Shown here one piece after another: positions 15,273 to 24,172 of a stretch of DNA of 64,000 nt. This stretch comes from Kofleriaceae bacterium (GTDB lineage Bacteria > Myxococcota_A > Polyangia > Haliangiales > Haliangiaceae), in the NCBI GenBank assembly GCA_020633495.1, contig JACKDR010000027.1:49870-113869 (forward strand), in the 5' to 3' direction. Position 1 is the stretch's first letter, and every line of letters begins with the position of its first letter. The position numbers and the translations under genes are program-made. The notes under the pieces were generated by a model, which searched no databases, was not told where the DNA came from, and saw nothing but the letters and a program-made list of their open reading frames with translations.

Positions 15273-18037
15273 TCCAGCTCCCAGACGTTGAGGTGTGACG
15301 TGGCGCCGTGGGTGTCGGGGACGCCGTCACGCTCGTTGCGGCCGACCTCGCCGGGCCGCAGCGCCGGGTGCGCCGGCGTCGCCAGCACCTCCCGCAGCGA
15401 GCGCGCCCGGCCGTCGTGCAGCAGGCGGGGGGGCCGCGCCCACAGGCCGCGCAGCGACGGCGCCACGAACTGGTCTGCGCGTTGCTGGACGCGACCCCGG
15501 TCGTCGGGATCCCAGGCGCGCACGTAGCCGGCGTTGGCGTCGATCCGGCTCGGGCTGGGGACGTTGTGGATGGCGTCGCGCCGACCCAGCGTGACGAGCG
15601 GCGGAAAGGCACGGTTCTCGTTGGGTGGGTGCACCTTGTCGGTGAAGGTCGGCGCGGGGTGGCAGCCGGCGCAGCCGACCGCCGGGCTCTCGAACAGCGC
15701 GCGCCCGCGCGCGACCATCGGATCGGTGGCGTCCTCGGGATCGGGCAGCAGTCGACCCTCGCCGCCCTGCCAGAGGCCGACCAGGCGCTGGACCTCGCGG
15801 AGGCCGTAGGGTGCGCCGAGCCATCGGCGCGAGGTCTGTGCGAACATGGTGTCGCGGCGCTTGACCAGATCCGCCGCGGTCGGCGACGTCGCGTCCCACG
15901 GCCGCCCGCTCACCTGCCAGGTCGCGTGCGCGGACCGGGCCAGGGCGACGGCCTCCTCGGGGAGCGCGAAGATCCCGGTGAAGTCGCCGGCCGGCGTCGG
16001 CGCCGCGAAGTCCTCGAGAGGCGCCTGGTCGGTGATCGGCCCCAGGGGCTCGGCGAGCGCGAGCACGCCCTCGACCAGCAGGGGCGTCTCGGCGAACAGG
16101 TCGCGCAGGTCCGGAACCTCGCGGCTGCCGCCGGTGCGCTCCAGGCGATCGTGGCTCTGCGCCGTCACCGAGCCGACGCTCCACGCCTTGCCGTCGGAGC
16201 TGTCGCGGTAGTGGCAGTGCACGCAGGTGGCGTCCTGGTCCGAGGACCACAGCGCGCTGCGGCCGATCAGCTCGCCGCGCTCGAAGTCGGTGGCCGGGTA
16301 GGGCGGTGACGATGTCGCGAGCGTTACCGTGTCGGTGCCGCCGTCGTCGAGATCGACGAAGCTGACCGAGTCGCCGAGGTGATCGGCGACGACCAGGGTG
16401 CGGCCGGCTCGCGCGATGCCGCCGGGCCCGAGGCCCGTGCCGAACACCCGGCCGGCGGTCAGGCGTCGCGCCGGCGCCGCCGCGGCGACGTCGACGACCC
16501 ACTCCTGCACCTGGAAGGTCCCCGCCATCGTCACGTAGATCCGATCGCCGTCGCGCGCGGCCTGCTCGGGCAGCGCGCCGACCACGGCGAGGAGCTCGGG
16601 CGCGACGTCACCCCGGGCGTCGCCCGCGGTCGCCTCGAAGGTGTCGGAGGTGTAGCGGGTGAAGCCGGCGGTGGCGGCGTAGCGATCGACCGCGGTGGTC
16701 GCGGCCGGGTCGAGCACGACGACGTCGTTGCTGACATCGCGAAACTTCTCCTGGGCGGTGCCGTCGACGTCGGCGAATGGACCGGCCGGTCGCTGCTGGT
16801 CGAGCGGCAGCGGTCGGCCGGTGGTCGGGTCGCGCAGGATCGTCAGATCGGCGCCGGGCTCGCCTGGATCGAGGCTCTCGCGGGCCGCGTCGTGCGCCTT
16901 GGGGTGTCCGGAGCCGACCCCCAGCGCGGTGAGCACCAGCCATCCATCGATCTCGACGACGTCGCTCACCGGAGCGCGCGCGGCGATGCGGCCCCGCTCG
17001 CGCAGCGTCGAGACGTCCACGACCGCGACGTCCAGGCTGCCGGTGTTGGCGACGTAGAGCGTCCGGCCGTCGGACGAAAGCGCCAGATCGCGAGGCTGGG
17101 CGCCGACGGAGATCCCGGGCCCGGGCTGGCCCGCGGTGATCCAGGCGCGCAGCACCGCGACGTCGGGGTCGTGCGCGGGGTCGACGAAGACGGCGCCGCC
17201 TGGGTGGTGGTAGCCGTCGGTGCCGTCGGCGCGCCCGCCCGCGCGCTCCGGCGTGGTCGCGAGCAGCAGCCAGCTGGCGTCGGGGGCGCCGGGCACGACG
17301 TGCGCCGAGGCCGCGGCGAAGGCGGCGTCTGGGTCCGCGCCGGCGACGAAGCCACCGACCGACGCAAGGTGGCAGGCTCGGGTCCCGCAGCGGCCACGCA
17401 GCACCTCCCCGGGACCGCCGGGGCGCTCGAAGGCGACACGATCGAGCCCGAGATCGTGGACCGCGCCGCGCGGCCCGTCGAGGTCGACGACGATCACCTG
17501 CCCCTTCCAGAAGTTGCTCAGGTAGGCGCGGGCGCCATCCGGCGCGATCACGAGATCGTCGCAGTAGAACGGCACCGAGATCTCGGCGACCACCTCGTCG
17601 GTCGCCACCTCGATCACCGAGATGAAGTTCGACAGCCGGTTGGTGACCAGCAGCCAGCGCCCGGACGGATCCAGCGCGATGCCGTAGGGCATGCGGCCCA
17701 CGCGGATCCGGCGCCGCTCGCGGTGGTCGCGGACGTCGAGCACCGCCACCTCCTCGCCTGGCCGAGCCTCGGTCCCTGCCAGCGTCACGTACGCGGTCGC
17801 CCCGTCCGCGGTCACCGCGACGCGGTACGGGCGGAGGCGACGCGGCTGCGCCGGGGCCGCGGGGTCGGGGTTGGGAACCGGCTCGAGCGAGCGGCGGACC
17901 GCGACCGATGCCGGCGTGACCCTGGGCGCGGGCGGCGAGCGCCTCCGCCCGGACTGGGAGGCGACCACGGCCACGACCACCGCGCCTGCCACGAGCAGGG
18001 TCGCGTCCCGTCTTGCCGTCCCCCGGTCGGCAGGCAT
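15239..18037 (-). CDS. Beta-propeller (YVTN-type) cytochrome c with three haem sites
   Basis: 932 residues from ATG 18037. One N-terminal TM or signal segment (ATLLVAGAVVVAVVAS). Two YVTN-like stretches (AYVTLAGTEARPGEEVAVLDVRD, WLLVTNRLSNFISVIEVAT; TLYVANTGSLDVAVVDVST) flank a CX4CH site (RCGTRACHLASV). A cytochrome domain follows with CVHCH in an ERGELIGRSALWSSDQDATC context and a final CAGCH before a C-terminal NVWELECLRRYVLSIE. The plan and the PPYPATDFERGE motif are shared with the gene at 59556, so the two are paralogues. First gene of the ApbE/Rnf operon; a Crp/FNR-type box lies 31-52 bases upstream of its start. Confidence 0.75.
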   Translation of the reverse strand: MPADRGTARRDATLLVAGAVVVAVVASQSGRRRSPPAPRVTPASVAVRRSLEPVPNPDPAAPAQPRRLRPYRVAVTADGATAYVTLAGTEARPGEEVAVLDVRDHRERRRIRVGRMPYGIALDPSGRWLLVTNRLSNFISVIEVATDEVVAEISVPFYCDDLVIAPDGARAYLSNFWKGQVIVVDLDGPRGAVHDLGLDRVAFERPGGPGEVLRGRCGTRACHLASVGGFVAGADPDAAFAAASAHVVPGAPDASWLLLATTPERAGGRADGTDGYHHPGGAVFVDPAHDPDVAVLRAWITAGQPGPGISVGAQPRDLALSSDGRTLYVANTGSLDVAVVDVSTLRERGRIAARAPVSDVVEIDGWLVLTALGVGSGHPKAHDAARESLDPGEPGADLTILRDPTTGRPLPLDQQRPAGPFADVDGTAQEKFRDVSNDVVVLDPAATTAVDRYAATAGFTRYTSDTFEATAGDARGDVAPELLAVVGALPEQAARDGDRIYVTMAGTFQVQEWVVDVAAAAPARRLTAGRVFGTGLGPGGIARAGRTLVVADHLGDSVSFVDLDDGGTDTVTLATSSPPYPATDFERGELIGRSALWSSDQDATCVHCHYRDSSDGKAWSVGSVTAQSHDRLERTGGSREVPDLRDLFAETPLLVEGVLALAEPLGPITDQAPLEDFAAPTPAGDFTGIFALPEEAVALARSAHATWQVSGRPWDATSPTAADLVKRRDTMFAQTSRRWLGAPYGLREVQRLVGLWQGGEGRLLPDPEDATDPMVARGRALFESPAVGCAGCHPAPTFTDKVHPPNENRAFPPLVTLGRRDAIHNVPSPSRIDANAGYVRAWDPDDRGRVQQRADQFVAPSLRGLWARPPRLLHDGRARSLREVLATPAHPALRPGEVGRNERDGVPDTHGATSHLNVWELECLRRYVLSIE

Positions 18038-18067
18038 TCGCGAACCATAGCGGCACCATCCACCCCG

Positions 18068-18089
18068 CGACTTGACGCCGATCAAGTCG
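18068..18089. promoter_or_regulatory. Crp/FNR-type palindromic operator between divergent cytochrome and copper-type operons
   Basis: CGACTTGA / TCAAGTCG arms around CGCCGA give a perfect 8-bp inverted repeat containing TTGAC-N4-ATCAA (18072-18085), one base from the FNR consensus TTGAT-N4-ATCAA. It lies between the start of the beta-propeller cytochrome (18037, minus) and the Cys-rich gene (18179, plus) and could serve either. Such boxes bind FNR, DNR or HcpR-type regulators in other bacteria. Confidence 0.6.
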
Positions 18090-18178
18090 TCGCGGCCGGC
18101 GCGCGCCGCGATGTCAGTGCACGCTGCGACAAGGGGACGCCTTGCGAACGTCGCGGCGTTTGGCATCGTGCCTGGCGC

Positions 18179-18538
18179 ATGGGCCTGCGCCAGTTGCAGC
18201 GCGGAGCGTTCTTCGCGCTCGTGGTCCTGGCGTTCATCGTTCAGCCGTGGACGGCGAGCCGCGGCGCGTTCGTGATGGCGGCCGGCCCGGCGTGCTGCTG
18301 CCCGGATCCCGCGACCTGCCCCTGCCACGATCACGGCGACCGTGCGCCCGGCGGGGACGCGCAGCTTCGCAAGTGCGGCCAGAACGGCGTGCTCGTGACG
18401 CCGATCGTGATCGTCGCGGTCGCCGACGTCCCTCGACCGGTGCTTCCCCTGGCGCCGCGGGCGACCGCCGCCGCCCTGGCCCGCGACGAGCTGCCCCGTG
18501 AAGACCTCCCGACCCGCCCCGTGACGCCGCCGTTCTAG
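18179..18538 (+). CDS. Small exported Cys/His-rich protein, probable metal (copper) binding
   Basis: 119 residues from ATG 18179. N-terminal hydrophobic segment (FFALVVLAFIVQP). A Cys/His patch follows: ACCCPDPATCPCHDHGD, then KCGQNG. The spacing does not match a haem or ferredoxin motif, but it is dense enough for Cu(I) or Zn binding. The C-terminus is Pro/Arg rich. It precedes MbnP and MbnH on the same strand with a 154-base gap, so a copper-related job is a reasonable inference from context. Confidence 0.55.
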   Translation: MGLRQLQRGAFFALVVLAFIVQPWTASRGAFVMAAGPACCCPDPATCPCHDHGDRAPGGDAQLRKCGQNGVLVTPIVIVAVADVPRPVLPLAPRATAAALARDELPREDLPTRPVTPPF

Positions 18539-18589
18539 GCGGACCTCGGCTCGTCTTCCAGGTCGACGCAGCGCCCCGCGCGCGCGCCG

Positions 18590-18606
18590 CCGCGGGTAAC
18601 CCGCGG
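18590..18606. terminator. GC palindrome between the Cys-rich gene and mbnP
   Basis: CCGCGGGT and ACCCGCGG arms flank one A. The site is 52 bases after the stop codon of the preceding gene and 87 before the mbnP start. It could be a terminator stem (without T-run, as is common at this GC content) or an operator for mbnP; the single-base loop favours a DNA-bound dimer site or a cruciform. Confidence 0.35.
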
Positions 18607-18692
18607 GCCGGCCGCCGCGGTCGCGCTCGTCATCGTCGTTCGGTTCGACCTCACCCGCAACGGCGCGGCCCTGCCGCGCCCGGAGTCCTCTC

Positions 18693-19520
18693 ATGCGAGC
18701 ACTGTCCGTACTGCTCTCGTTCCTCGGTGCCACCACGCTCGTCGCCTGTGGCGACAATCACGACCACGGCGTCGACCCCGACGCCAGCGCGGACGTCGAC
18801 GTCGACGCCCGGCCCCCCGCCGACGCCGGCATCGACGCCGCCTCCACCGGCCAGGTGACGCTCGCCTTCGACCACCTGGTCGACGGCGCGGCGATCACGC
18901 TGGGCAACGACACCCCCTACCTCGACGCCGTCGGCAACCAGTTCGGCGTGGCGGTCGTCCGCTACTTCATCGCCGATCTGTCCCTGACCTACGCCGACGG
19001 TTCGACGTGGGACGCCCCCGGCGCCCACTACGTCGACCACGAGCTGTCCGAGACCCGCACGTACGCGCTGCCTCCCGACGCGCCCGTCGGTGACCTGGCG
19101 ACGGTCCGGTTCGTGATGGGCCTGCCGCCGGCGCTCGACGTCACCGGCGCGTTCAGCTCGCCGCCCGAATCGCTCATGGAGTGGCCCGAGATGATGGGTG
19201 GCGGCTATCACTACATGAAGTTCGAGGGCCGCTACATCGACGACGCCGGCGCCCCGTTCAACTTCAAGATGCACAGCGGCGCGCTCGGCGGGACCGACTA
19301 CTCCTTCGAGGTCGTGCTCGATGCCGACGGCCTGGCCGTCACCCCGGAGGGGACGACGCTGCGGATCGAGATGAACCTCGAGCAGTGGTTCACGGCCCCC
19401 GACGACTGGGATCTCGACGACTACTTCAACGCGACCCACCCGGGCATCATGAACGACGCCGCCGCCCAGGCCTCGCTGCAGCGCAACGGCGCCACCGTCT
19501 TCACCGTGGGGCAGCCGTGA
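18693..19520 (+). CDS. mbnP: MbnP-like copper-binding lipoprotein
   Basis: 275 residues, ATG 18693 with GGAG nearby. Lipobox LVAC (Cys 19) followed by a His/Asp linker (GDNHDHGVDPDAS). The folded part has MbnP features: VTLAFDHLVDGAAITL, GVAVVRYFIADLSLTYADG, ALPPDAPVGDLATVRFVMG, and GGGYHYMKFEGRYIDD. In the family, a Trp is oxidised by MbnH to kynurenine, which helps bind Cu(I); a candidate is Trp about residue 106 in GSTWDAPGAHYVD. The stop codon TGA overlaps the GTG start of mbnH, so the pair is translationally coupled. Confidence 0.85.
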   Translation: MRALSVLLSFLGATTLVACGDNHDHGVDPDASADVDVDARPPADAGIDAASTGQVTLAFDHLVDGAAITLGNDTPYLDAVGNQFGVAVVRYFIADLSLTYADGSTWDAPGAHYVDHELSETRTYALPPDAPVGDLATVRFVMGLPPALDVTGAFSSPPESLMEWPEMMGGGYHYMKFEGRYIDDAGAPFNFKMHSGALGGTDYSFEVVLDADGLAVTPEGTTLRIEMNLEQWFTAPDDWDLDDYFNATHPGIMNDAAAQASLQRNGATVFTVGQP

Positions 19521-20527
19521 GTCGCCGGGTCGCGCCGCCTCGAGGCGCGGTCGCGCTCGTGCTCGCGCTGGGGCTCGCGGCGGTCGCCGGCTGCGGCGCC
19601 ACGGAGGCGTCTCCGCCCGATGCCGGCGCGGTGGCGCCGCCGGACGCGGCCGACCTCACGGGCTTCCCCCCGATGGTCGTCCCCGCCGACAACCCGACCA
19701 CCGCCGCCGGCGTCGCGCTCGGACGCCAGCTGTACTACGACCCGCGGCTGTCGCACGACGGCACCCGGGCCTGCGCCAGCTGTCACCGGCAGGACCGCGC
19801 GTTCTCGAACCCGACCACGCCGGGCGTGCTTGCCCACATCAACCTGGCGTGGTCGCGCAACTTCCTGTGGAACGGGCGGGTCAGCGGGACGCTCGAGGAC
19901 GCGATGACGATGGAGGTCGAGGGATTCTTCGCCACGGACGTCACGCGCCTGCAGGCGCCGGATCTCGAGGTGCTGTTCGAGGACGCGTTCGGGTCGCCCG
20001 GGGTCACGACCCAGCGCGCCGCCTACGCGCTGGCCCAGTTCCAGCGCACGCTGGTGTCGGCGGACTCGCGCTTCGACCGCTACGCCCGCGGCGACCTCGA
20101 CGCGCTCGACGACGCCGAGCGACGCGGCATGTGGGTCTTCTACAGCGAGCGCGCCGAGTGCTTCCACTGCCACGCGACGCGGCTGTTCACCGACAACGAG
20201 TTCCACAACATCGGCCTGGACGCCGAGGTCGCCGGGACCGGCCGCGGCGCGGTCACCGGGGAAGCGCGCGACGACGGCCGGTTCAAGACGCCGACCCTGC
20301 GCAACGTCGAGCGCACGGCGCCGTACATGCACGACGACCGGTTCGCCACCCTGGAGGAGGTCGTCGACTTCTACAGCGAGGGCCCCGTCGACTCGCCGAC
20401 GCTCGACACGTTGATCCACCTCGGTGGCTTCGGGCTCACCACCGAGGAGCGAGCCGACCTGGTCGCGTTCCTCCGCGCGCTCACCGACGACGCGTTCCTG
20501 GAGAACCCCGACCTCGGGCCGCCGTGA
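19517..20527 (+). CDS. mbnH: MbnH-like di-haem cytochrome c peroxidase
   Basis: 336 residues from GTG 19517. Lipobox VAGC (Cys 26). Two haem sites: CASCH in RACASCHRQDRAFS and CFHCH in ECFHCHATRLFTDNEFHNIG. The surrounding motifs GRQLYYDPRLS and FKTPTLRNVERTAPYMHD are standard for the CcpA/MauG family. MbnH forms a bis-Fe(IV) state and oxidises a Trp on MbnP; this assignment rests on the strict adjacency to MbnP. Periplasmic, membrane anchored by lipid. Confidence 0.88.
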   Translation: MSRRVAPPRGAVALVLALGLAAVAGCGATEASPPDAGAVAPPDAADLTGFPPMVVPADNPTTAAGVALGRQLYYDPRLSHDGTRACASCHRQDRAFSNPTTPGVLAHINLAWSRNFLWNGRVSGTLEDAMTMEVEGFFATDVTRLQAPDLEVLFEDAFGSPGVTTQRAAYALAQFQRTLVSADSRFDRYARGDLDALDDAERRGMWVFYSERAECFHCHATRLFTDNEFHNIGLDAEVAGTGRGAVTGEARDDGRFKTPTLRNVERTAPYMHDDRFATLEEVVDFYSEGPVDSPTLDTLIHLGGFGLTTEERADLVAFLRALTDDAFLENPDLGPP

Positions 20528-20575
20528 GATCGCGCCGCGGCCGGGCCGCGCCGGGTCGGCCGGCCCGGGCCGCGC

Positions 20576-20962
20576 TCACCGCTGGAACGACCGCTCGTAG
20601 GTCGGGCCGGGCAGCGTCGGCACGTGGGGATGCGTGAACGTGCGCGGGCGCGCGTTCTCCCACGAGTCGAGCGACACCAGGCAGCAGCCGTGGCTGTCGC
20701 AGCCGGGTCGCGGCAGGAAGCCGATCGTGCGGCCCTCGGGCGGGACCTCGTCGAGCACCTGATCGAGCGACGGCGGGCGGCACTCGGGGCCGCCGCCGAG
20801 CCACGGATCGCAGGGCTCCGCGAGCGCGACCATCGAGACGTCGGGCAGACAGTCCTCGAGGGTCAGGACGTTCACGTAGGTGACGGCGGTCGTCGGCTCG
20901 TCGCTCGCGCAGCCTGCCAGGGCCAGCGCGGCGAGCCCAGCCATCCACATGCTGGTACGCAT
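20576..20962 (-). CDS. Small lipoprotein, Cys-rich C-half
   Basis: 128 residues from ATG 20962. Signal peptide with lipobox LAGC (Cys 18). The mature part carries Cys at EDCLPD, PCDPWL, ECRPPS and the cluster GCDSHGCCLVSLDSWENARP, suggesting disulphides or metal binding. No family recognised. It converges with mbnH, leaving a 48-base GC-rich gap that may act as a terminator. Confidence 0.5.
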   Translation of the reverse strand: MRTSMWMAGLAALALAGCASDEPTTAVTYVNVLTLEDCLPDVSMVALAEPCDPWLGGGPECRPPSLDQVLDEVPPEGRTIGFLPRPGCDSHGCCLVSLDSWENARPRTFTHPHVPTLPGPTYERSFQR

Positions 20963-21076
20963 CCTCCACCTCCCCTTCGGCGGACACCATCCGCCCGCCA
21001 CCCGGCAACCTTGCCACCGACCGAGGTGGCGGCAAGTCGCCACGTCGCGGCGCGGGAGTGGCACACTCGACGGCGC

Positions 21077-21586
21077 GTGTCTGTCGCTCCGCGTCCCTGC
21101 CGCCCGCGCCGCGTCGCGTCGATCGGCGCCGCATGCACGATCGCGGCGTTGCTCGCGGTGGCGCCCGCGACCGCGGCCGCCGGCGACCGCCGCGACGCGG
21201 CCTACCTGGAGCTGCTCGGCAAGGGCGGCCTGTGGAGCGCCGGCTACGAGCACCGGCTCGACGCCCGCCTCGGCGTCGGCGTCGCCGCCAGCGCGAGCTG
21301 GATCGCCGACGAGCGGCTGCTGTCGGCGAGCCCGTACCTGGGCGTCGTCGTGCGGGCGAGCCGGCGCCACGCCTGGTTCGCGCAGACCGGACCGCAGCTG
21401 GTGCTGCACCACGTCCGCGCCGCGGTGCCCGAGGTCGACGATCATGGCCACACCGGCGCGGCGTGGCAGGCGACCTCGGGCTGGGAGCTGCGCGGCGCGC
21501 TGCTGGTCCGCGCCTCGCTGTCGGTGATCGCCGGGCCCGGTGGGGTCGTGCCGTGGGGCGGTGTCGCGGTGGGGGTCCGGTGGTGA
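21077..21586 (+). CDS. Small exported protein, putative beta-barrel
   Basis: 169 residues from GTG 21077. Signal peptide ends at about residue 36 (AVAPATAAAG). The rest has amphipathic strands (AAYLELLGKGGLWSAGYEHRL, GVGVAASASWIADERLLSASPYLGVVV) and ends WGGVAVGVRW, an aromatic terminal residue as in outer membrane proteins. No family assigned. The GTG of the next gene overlaps its stop (TGGTGA), so the two are coupled; divergent from the lipoprotein at 20962. Confidence 0.5.
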   Translation: MSVAPRPCRPRRVASIGAACTIAALLAVAPATAAAGDRRDAAYLELLGKGGLWSAGYEHRLDARLGVGVAASASWIADERLLSASPYLGVVVRASRRHAWFAQTGPQLVLHHVRAAVPEVDDHGHTGAAWQATSGWELRGALLVRASLSVIAGPGGVVPWGGVAVGVRW

Positions 21587-22515
21587 CGCCCGCGCCGGCG
21601 GCGTCGCGCGCGGGCGTCGCGGTCGCGGTCGCGGCCGGGCTCGCGGCCGGGCTCGCCGGGTGCGGCCCCGAGCTCGGCGACGCCCATCCGTGGATCGACG
21701 CCGCGGACCTCGACGGCGTGCTGCGGCCCGAGCTGGCGCTCGACCGCGAGCCCATCCCGGCGGCCACCGATCGCCTCCGCGTCGTCACGTTCAACGCCCA
21801 CTACGGCGAGGACGTCGCCGCGCTGGCCGCGGCGTTGACGGACAGCCCCGACCTCGCCGGCGCCGACGTCGTGCTGATGCAGGAGCTCGAGGACCAGCCC
21901 GACGAGGGCAGCTCGCGCGCGTCGCGCCTCGCCGACCTGCTGGCGATGAACTACGTCTACGCGCCGGCGCGGCCGTCGGGCGCCGGCACCCACGGCCTGG
22001 CGATCCTCAGCCCGCACCCGATGGCGCGGGTCCAGGTCATGGAGCTGCCCCACGCCGACATCGGCTTCCACTCGCGGCGCCGCATCGCGCTCGCCGCCGA
22101 CGTCGAGATCGCCGGCGTCGCCGTGCGGGTCGTCGACGTCCACCTCGACACCCGGCTCGGGGTCGCCGATCGCCTGCGCCAGCTGCGGCCCGCGGTGATC
22201 GATCTCGACGACCGTGTCGTCGTCGGCGGCGATCTCAACACGCTGCCGTGGGCGTGGCTCGAGGGCGTCGTGCCCGATCTGCCGGCCCAGGCCGCGCTCG
22301 ACGAGGACGCGGCGCGCGCCGTCGACGAGCTGATGACCGCGCTCGACTTCGCGACCCCGACCGCGGCGCTGGGCGCCACCGACAACGATCCGATCCTCGA
22401 CGCCCGCCTCGACTCGCTGTACCCGCGCGGCCTGGGCGTGCGCGACGCCGCGGTCGCCCGCGACGTCGACGCCTCGGATCACTTCCCGGTGCGGGTCGAC
22501 CTGGCGCCGCCGTAG
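21583..22515 (+). CDS. Endonuclease/exonuclease/phosphatase (EEP) family lipoprotein
   Basis: 310 residues from GTG 21583, with a signal peptide and lipobox LAGC (Cys 27). EEP core: RLRVVTFNAHYGEDV (Asn metal site), DVVLMQELEDQ (Glu metal ligand), VRVVDVHLDTRLG, RVVVGGDLNTLPW (Asp and Asn) and the terminal DASDHFPVRVDL (catalytic His). Metal-dependent phosphodiesterase acting on lipids, nucleotides or nucleic acids; substrate unclear, but the lipoprotein anchor puts it outside the cytoplasm. Coupled to the preceding beta-barrel gene. Confidence 0.85.
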   Translation: MTPAPAASRAGVAVAVAAGLAAGLAGCGPELGDAHPWIDAADLDGVLRPELALDREPIPAATDRLRVVTFNAHYGEDVAALAAALTDSPDLAGADVVLMQELEDQPDEGSSRASRLADLLAMNYVYAPARPSGAGTHGLAILSPHPMARVQVMELPHADIGFHSRRRIALAADVEIAGVAVRVVDVHLDTRLGVADRLRQLRPAVIDLDDRVVVGGDLNTLPWAWLEGVVPDLPAQAALDEDAARAVDELMTALDFATPTAALGATDNDPILDARLDSLYPRGLGVRDAAVARDVDASDHFPVRVDLAPP

Positions 22516-22537
22516 CGGCGCCGCCGGGCGCGCGCGG

Positions 22538-23446
22538 TCACGGCACCAGGTGGACGCGCACCTCGGTGGGCGCGGTGTCCTCGCACGCGGGCGCCGGCAG
22601 GCACGCGGTGAGCGTCAGCGTCGCGGCGCCGTCGGCGACCTCCATCGTGAAGGCCTGGAACCCGGCGACGTCGGCGTCGTCGATCGTCCACAGCCGCAGG
22701 TGCTCGACGTCGTCGGCCTCGGCCATGCCGACCTGGCCCGAGGTCTGGGTCGCGAGCCGCGAGGTGCAGGCGTCGTCGTCGTAGACGTCGACCGTCGTGG
22801 TCTGCTCGAACACCAGGCGGGCGTCGAAGACGATGTCCTGGGCGATCTTCGCCCAGCGGCTGCCGGCCTGGATCTCGGTGCACACCCCGGCGACCACCAT
22901 CTGCGACGGCAGCGTCAGCGAGATCAGCTCCCAGTGGCCGACCAGGACGTCGGGCCACGGCGTGACGCGATCGAGCACGACCTCGAGCGGCGGGTTGCCG
23001 CCGGCGTTGCGCGGGTCGTCGGCGTCGAAGCTCAGGACCAGGCGAGGTCCGTCGAGGGCGGTGGCGAAGACCACGGTCTCCTCGTCGGTGCTGAGCACCC
23101 AGCGGTCGTCCTCGACGACGAGGTCGTGGACCTGGGTCAGGAACGGGCCGGCCAGCAGGCCACCGTCGAGGACCGCCAGGCGCAGATCCATGGTCCCGGT
23201 GGTGGCCCCGGTGGCGGTCACGAGGGCGTCGCCGCGCACGCTCTGCGGGATGCCGTCGCGGGTCAGGGTCTGCGGCCCCACGGACGTCATCGATCGGATC
23301 AGCCACAGGCCCTCGTAGTCGGCGGCGGTCGCGACCCGCGCGTCGACCGGGGGCGCGTCGACCGCGGCGTCGGGGGCCTCACCGTTGCCGCCGCAGGCCC
23401 AGCTCGCGGCGAGCAGGAACACCCAGCCCAGGCTCAGGCTACGCAT
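22538..23446 (-). CDS. Lipoprotein of unknown function
   Basis: 302 residues from ATG 23446. Lipobox SWAC (Cys 18), then the Asp/Ala linker EAPDAAVDAPPVDA typical of myxobacterial secreted lipoproteins. The body alternates strands, with Cys pairs (GVCTEIQAG, DACTSR; LTACLPAPACED) that may form disulphides. No known domain. Divergent from the lipoprotein at 23591 across 144 bases. Confidence 0.55.
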   Translation of the reverse strand: MRSLSLGWVFLLAASWACGGNGEAPDAAVDAPPVDARVATAADYEGLWLIRSMTSVGPQTLTRDGIPQSVRGDALVTATGATTGTMDLRLAVLDGGLLAGPFLTQVHDLVVEDDRWVLSTDEETVVFATALDGPRLVLSFDADDPRNAGGNPPLEVVLDRVTPWPDVLVGHWELISLTLPSQMVVAGVCTEIQAGSRWAKIAQDIVFDARLVFEQTTTVDVYDDDACTSRLATQTSGQVGMAEADDVEHLRLWTIDDADVAGFQAFTMEVADGAATLTLTACLPAPACEDTAPTEVRVHLVP

Positions 23447-23562
23447 CGTGCACCTCCGTGCCGGTCGACTGCATCGCACGTGCCGCGCGGCAAGCGACCG
23501 ACAGCAGGCGTCGCCGCGGCGCCCGGCGCGCACATCGTGCGTCCCGTCGTTTCAGGTCGTTC

Positions 23563-23588
23563 CCCGGGATCGTGCGTACCATCCCGGG
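23563..23588. promoter_or_regulatory. Inverted repeat just upstream of a lipoprotein start
   Basis: CCCGGGAT (23563-23570) and ATCCCGGG (23581-23588) with a 10-base spacer, ending two bases before ATG 23591. It occupies the ribosome-binding region, and no Shine-Dalgarno sequence is visible elsewhere. As RNA it would form a hairpin next to the start codon; as DNA it could be an operator for a dimeric repressor. Confidence 0.35.
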
Positions 23589-23590
23589 AC

Positions 23591-24151
23591 ATGCGATCGC
23601 TTCCGGCCTGTGCGCTGCTGCTCGTGACCGTCGCCTGCGCCGGGGCGCCCCCGGCGGCGCCCGCCGCGTCGCCCGGTGGCGGCGCTCCCTCGCCGCCGTC
23701 GGTCGGCCTCGACGCCGGCGTGGTCGCGGTCACGGCGCCACCCGACGCCGCCCCGGTGGCGGTGGCGCCGGCGCGGCCGCGAGGCTGCCAGGCCACGGCC
23801 GCCGCCAGCCAGGGCGCCACCTGCACCCTCGGCGCCGGCGGCCTCGGCGCCGAGGCCTGCACGTTCCAGGCGCCGACGGGCAGCTGCTACTGCGACGTCG
23901 GCGGCTACAACTGCGGCGGCGCGCAGCGGCCGCCGCCCGAGCCCGGCACGCCCGGCGTCCTCACGTGCACCAGCGACGGCAAGCGCATGGACGGCTGCCC
24001 CGCCGTCGAGCCGCGCGACGCCGGCGCGTGCGCCGACGTCGGTCAGCAGTGCACCTACGGCGATCCCTGCGGCTACACCCAGCGCGGCTACACCTGCGGC
24101 GCCGGCGGCTGGGCGATGACCAGCGACCTGACCCGCCCGCCGCCGCCGTGA
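23591..24151 (+). CDS. Cys-rich lipoprotein
   Basis: 186 residues from ATG 23591. Lipobox TVAC (Cys 16), a Pro/Ala linker to about residue 60, then 12 or so Cys in short Gly-rich blocks (GATCTLGAGG, EACTFQAPTGSCYCDVGGYNCGG, QQCTYGDPCGYTQRGYTCG). The GSCYCD and Y-rich pattern resembles secreted disulphide domains. No enzymatic motif. A palindrome covers the region just upstream of its start. Confidence 0.5.
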   Translation: MRSLPACALLLVTVACAGAPPAAPAASPGGGAPSPPSVGLDAGVVAVTAPPDAAPVAVAPARPRGCQATAAASQGATCTLGAGGLGAEACTFQAPTGSCYCDVGGYNCGGAQRPPPEPGTPGVLTCTSDGKRMDGCPAVEPRDAGACADVGQQCTYGDPCGYTQRGYTCGAGGWAMTSDLTRPPPP

Positions 24152-24172
24152 CCGAGCGGCCGCGCGGCGCGG

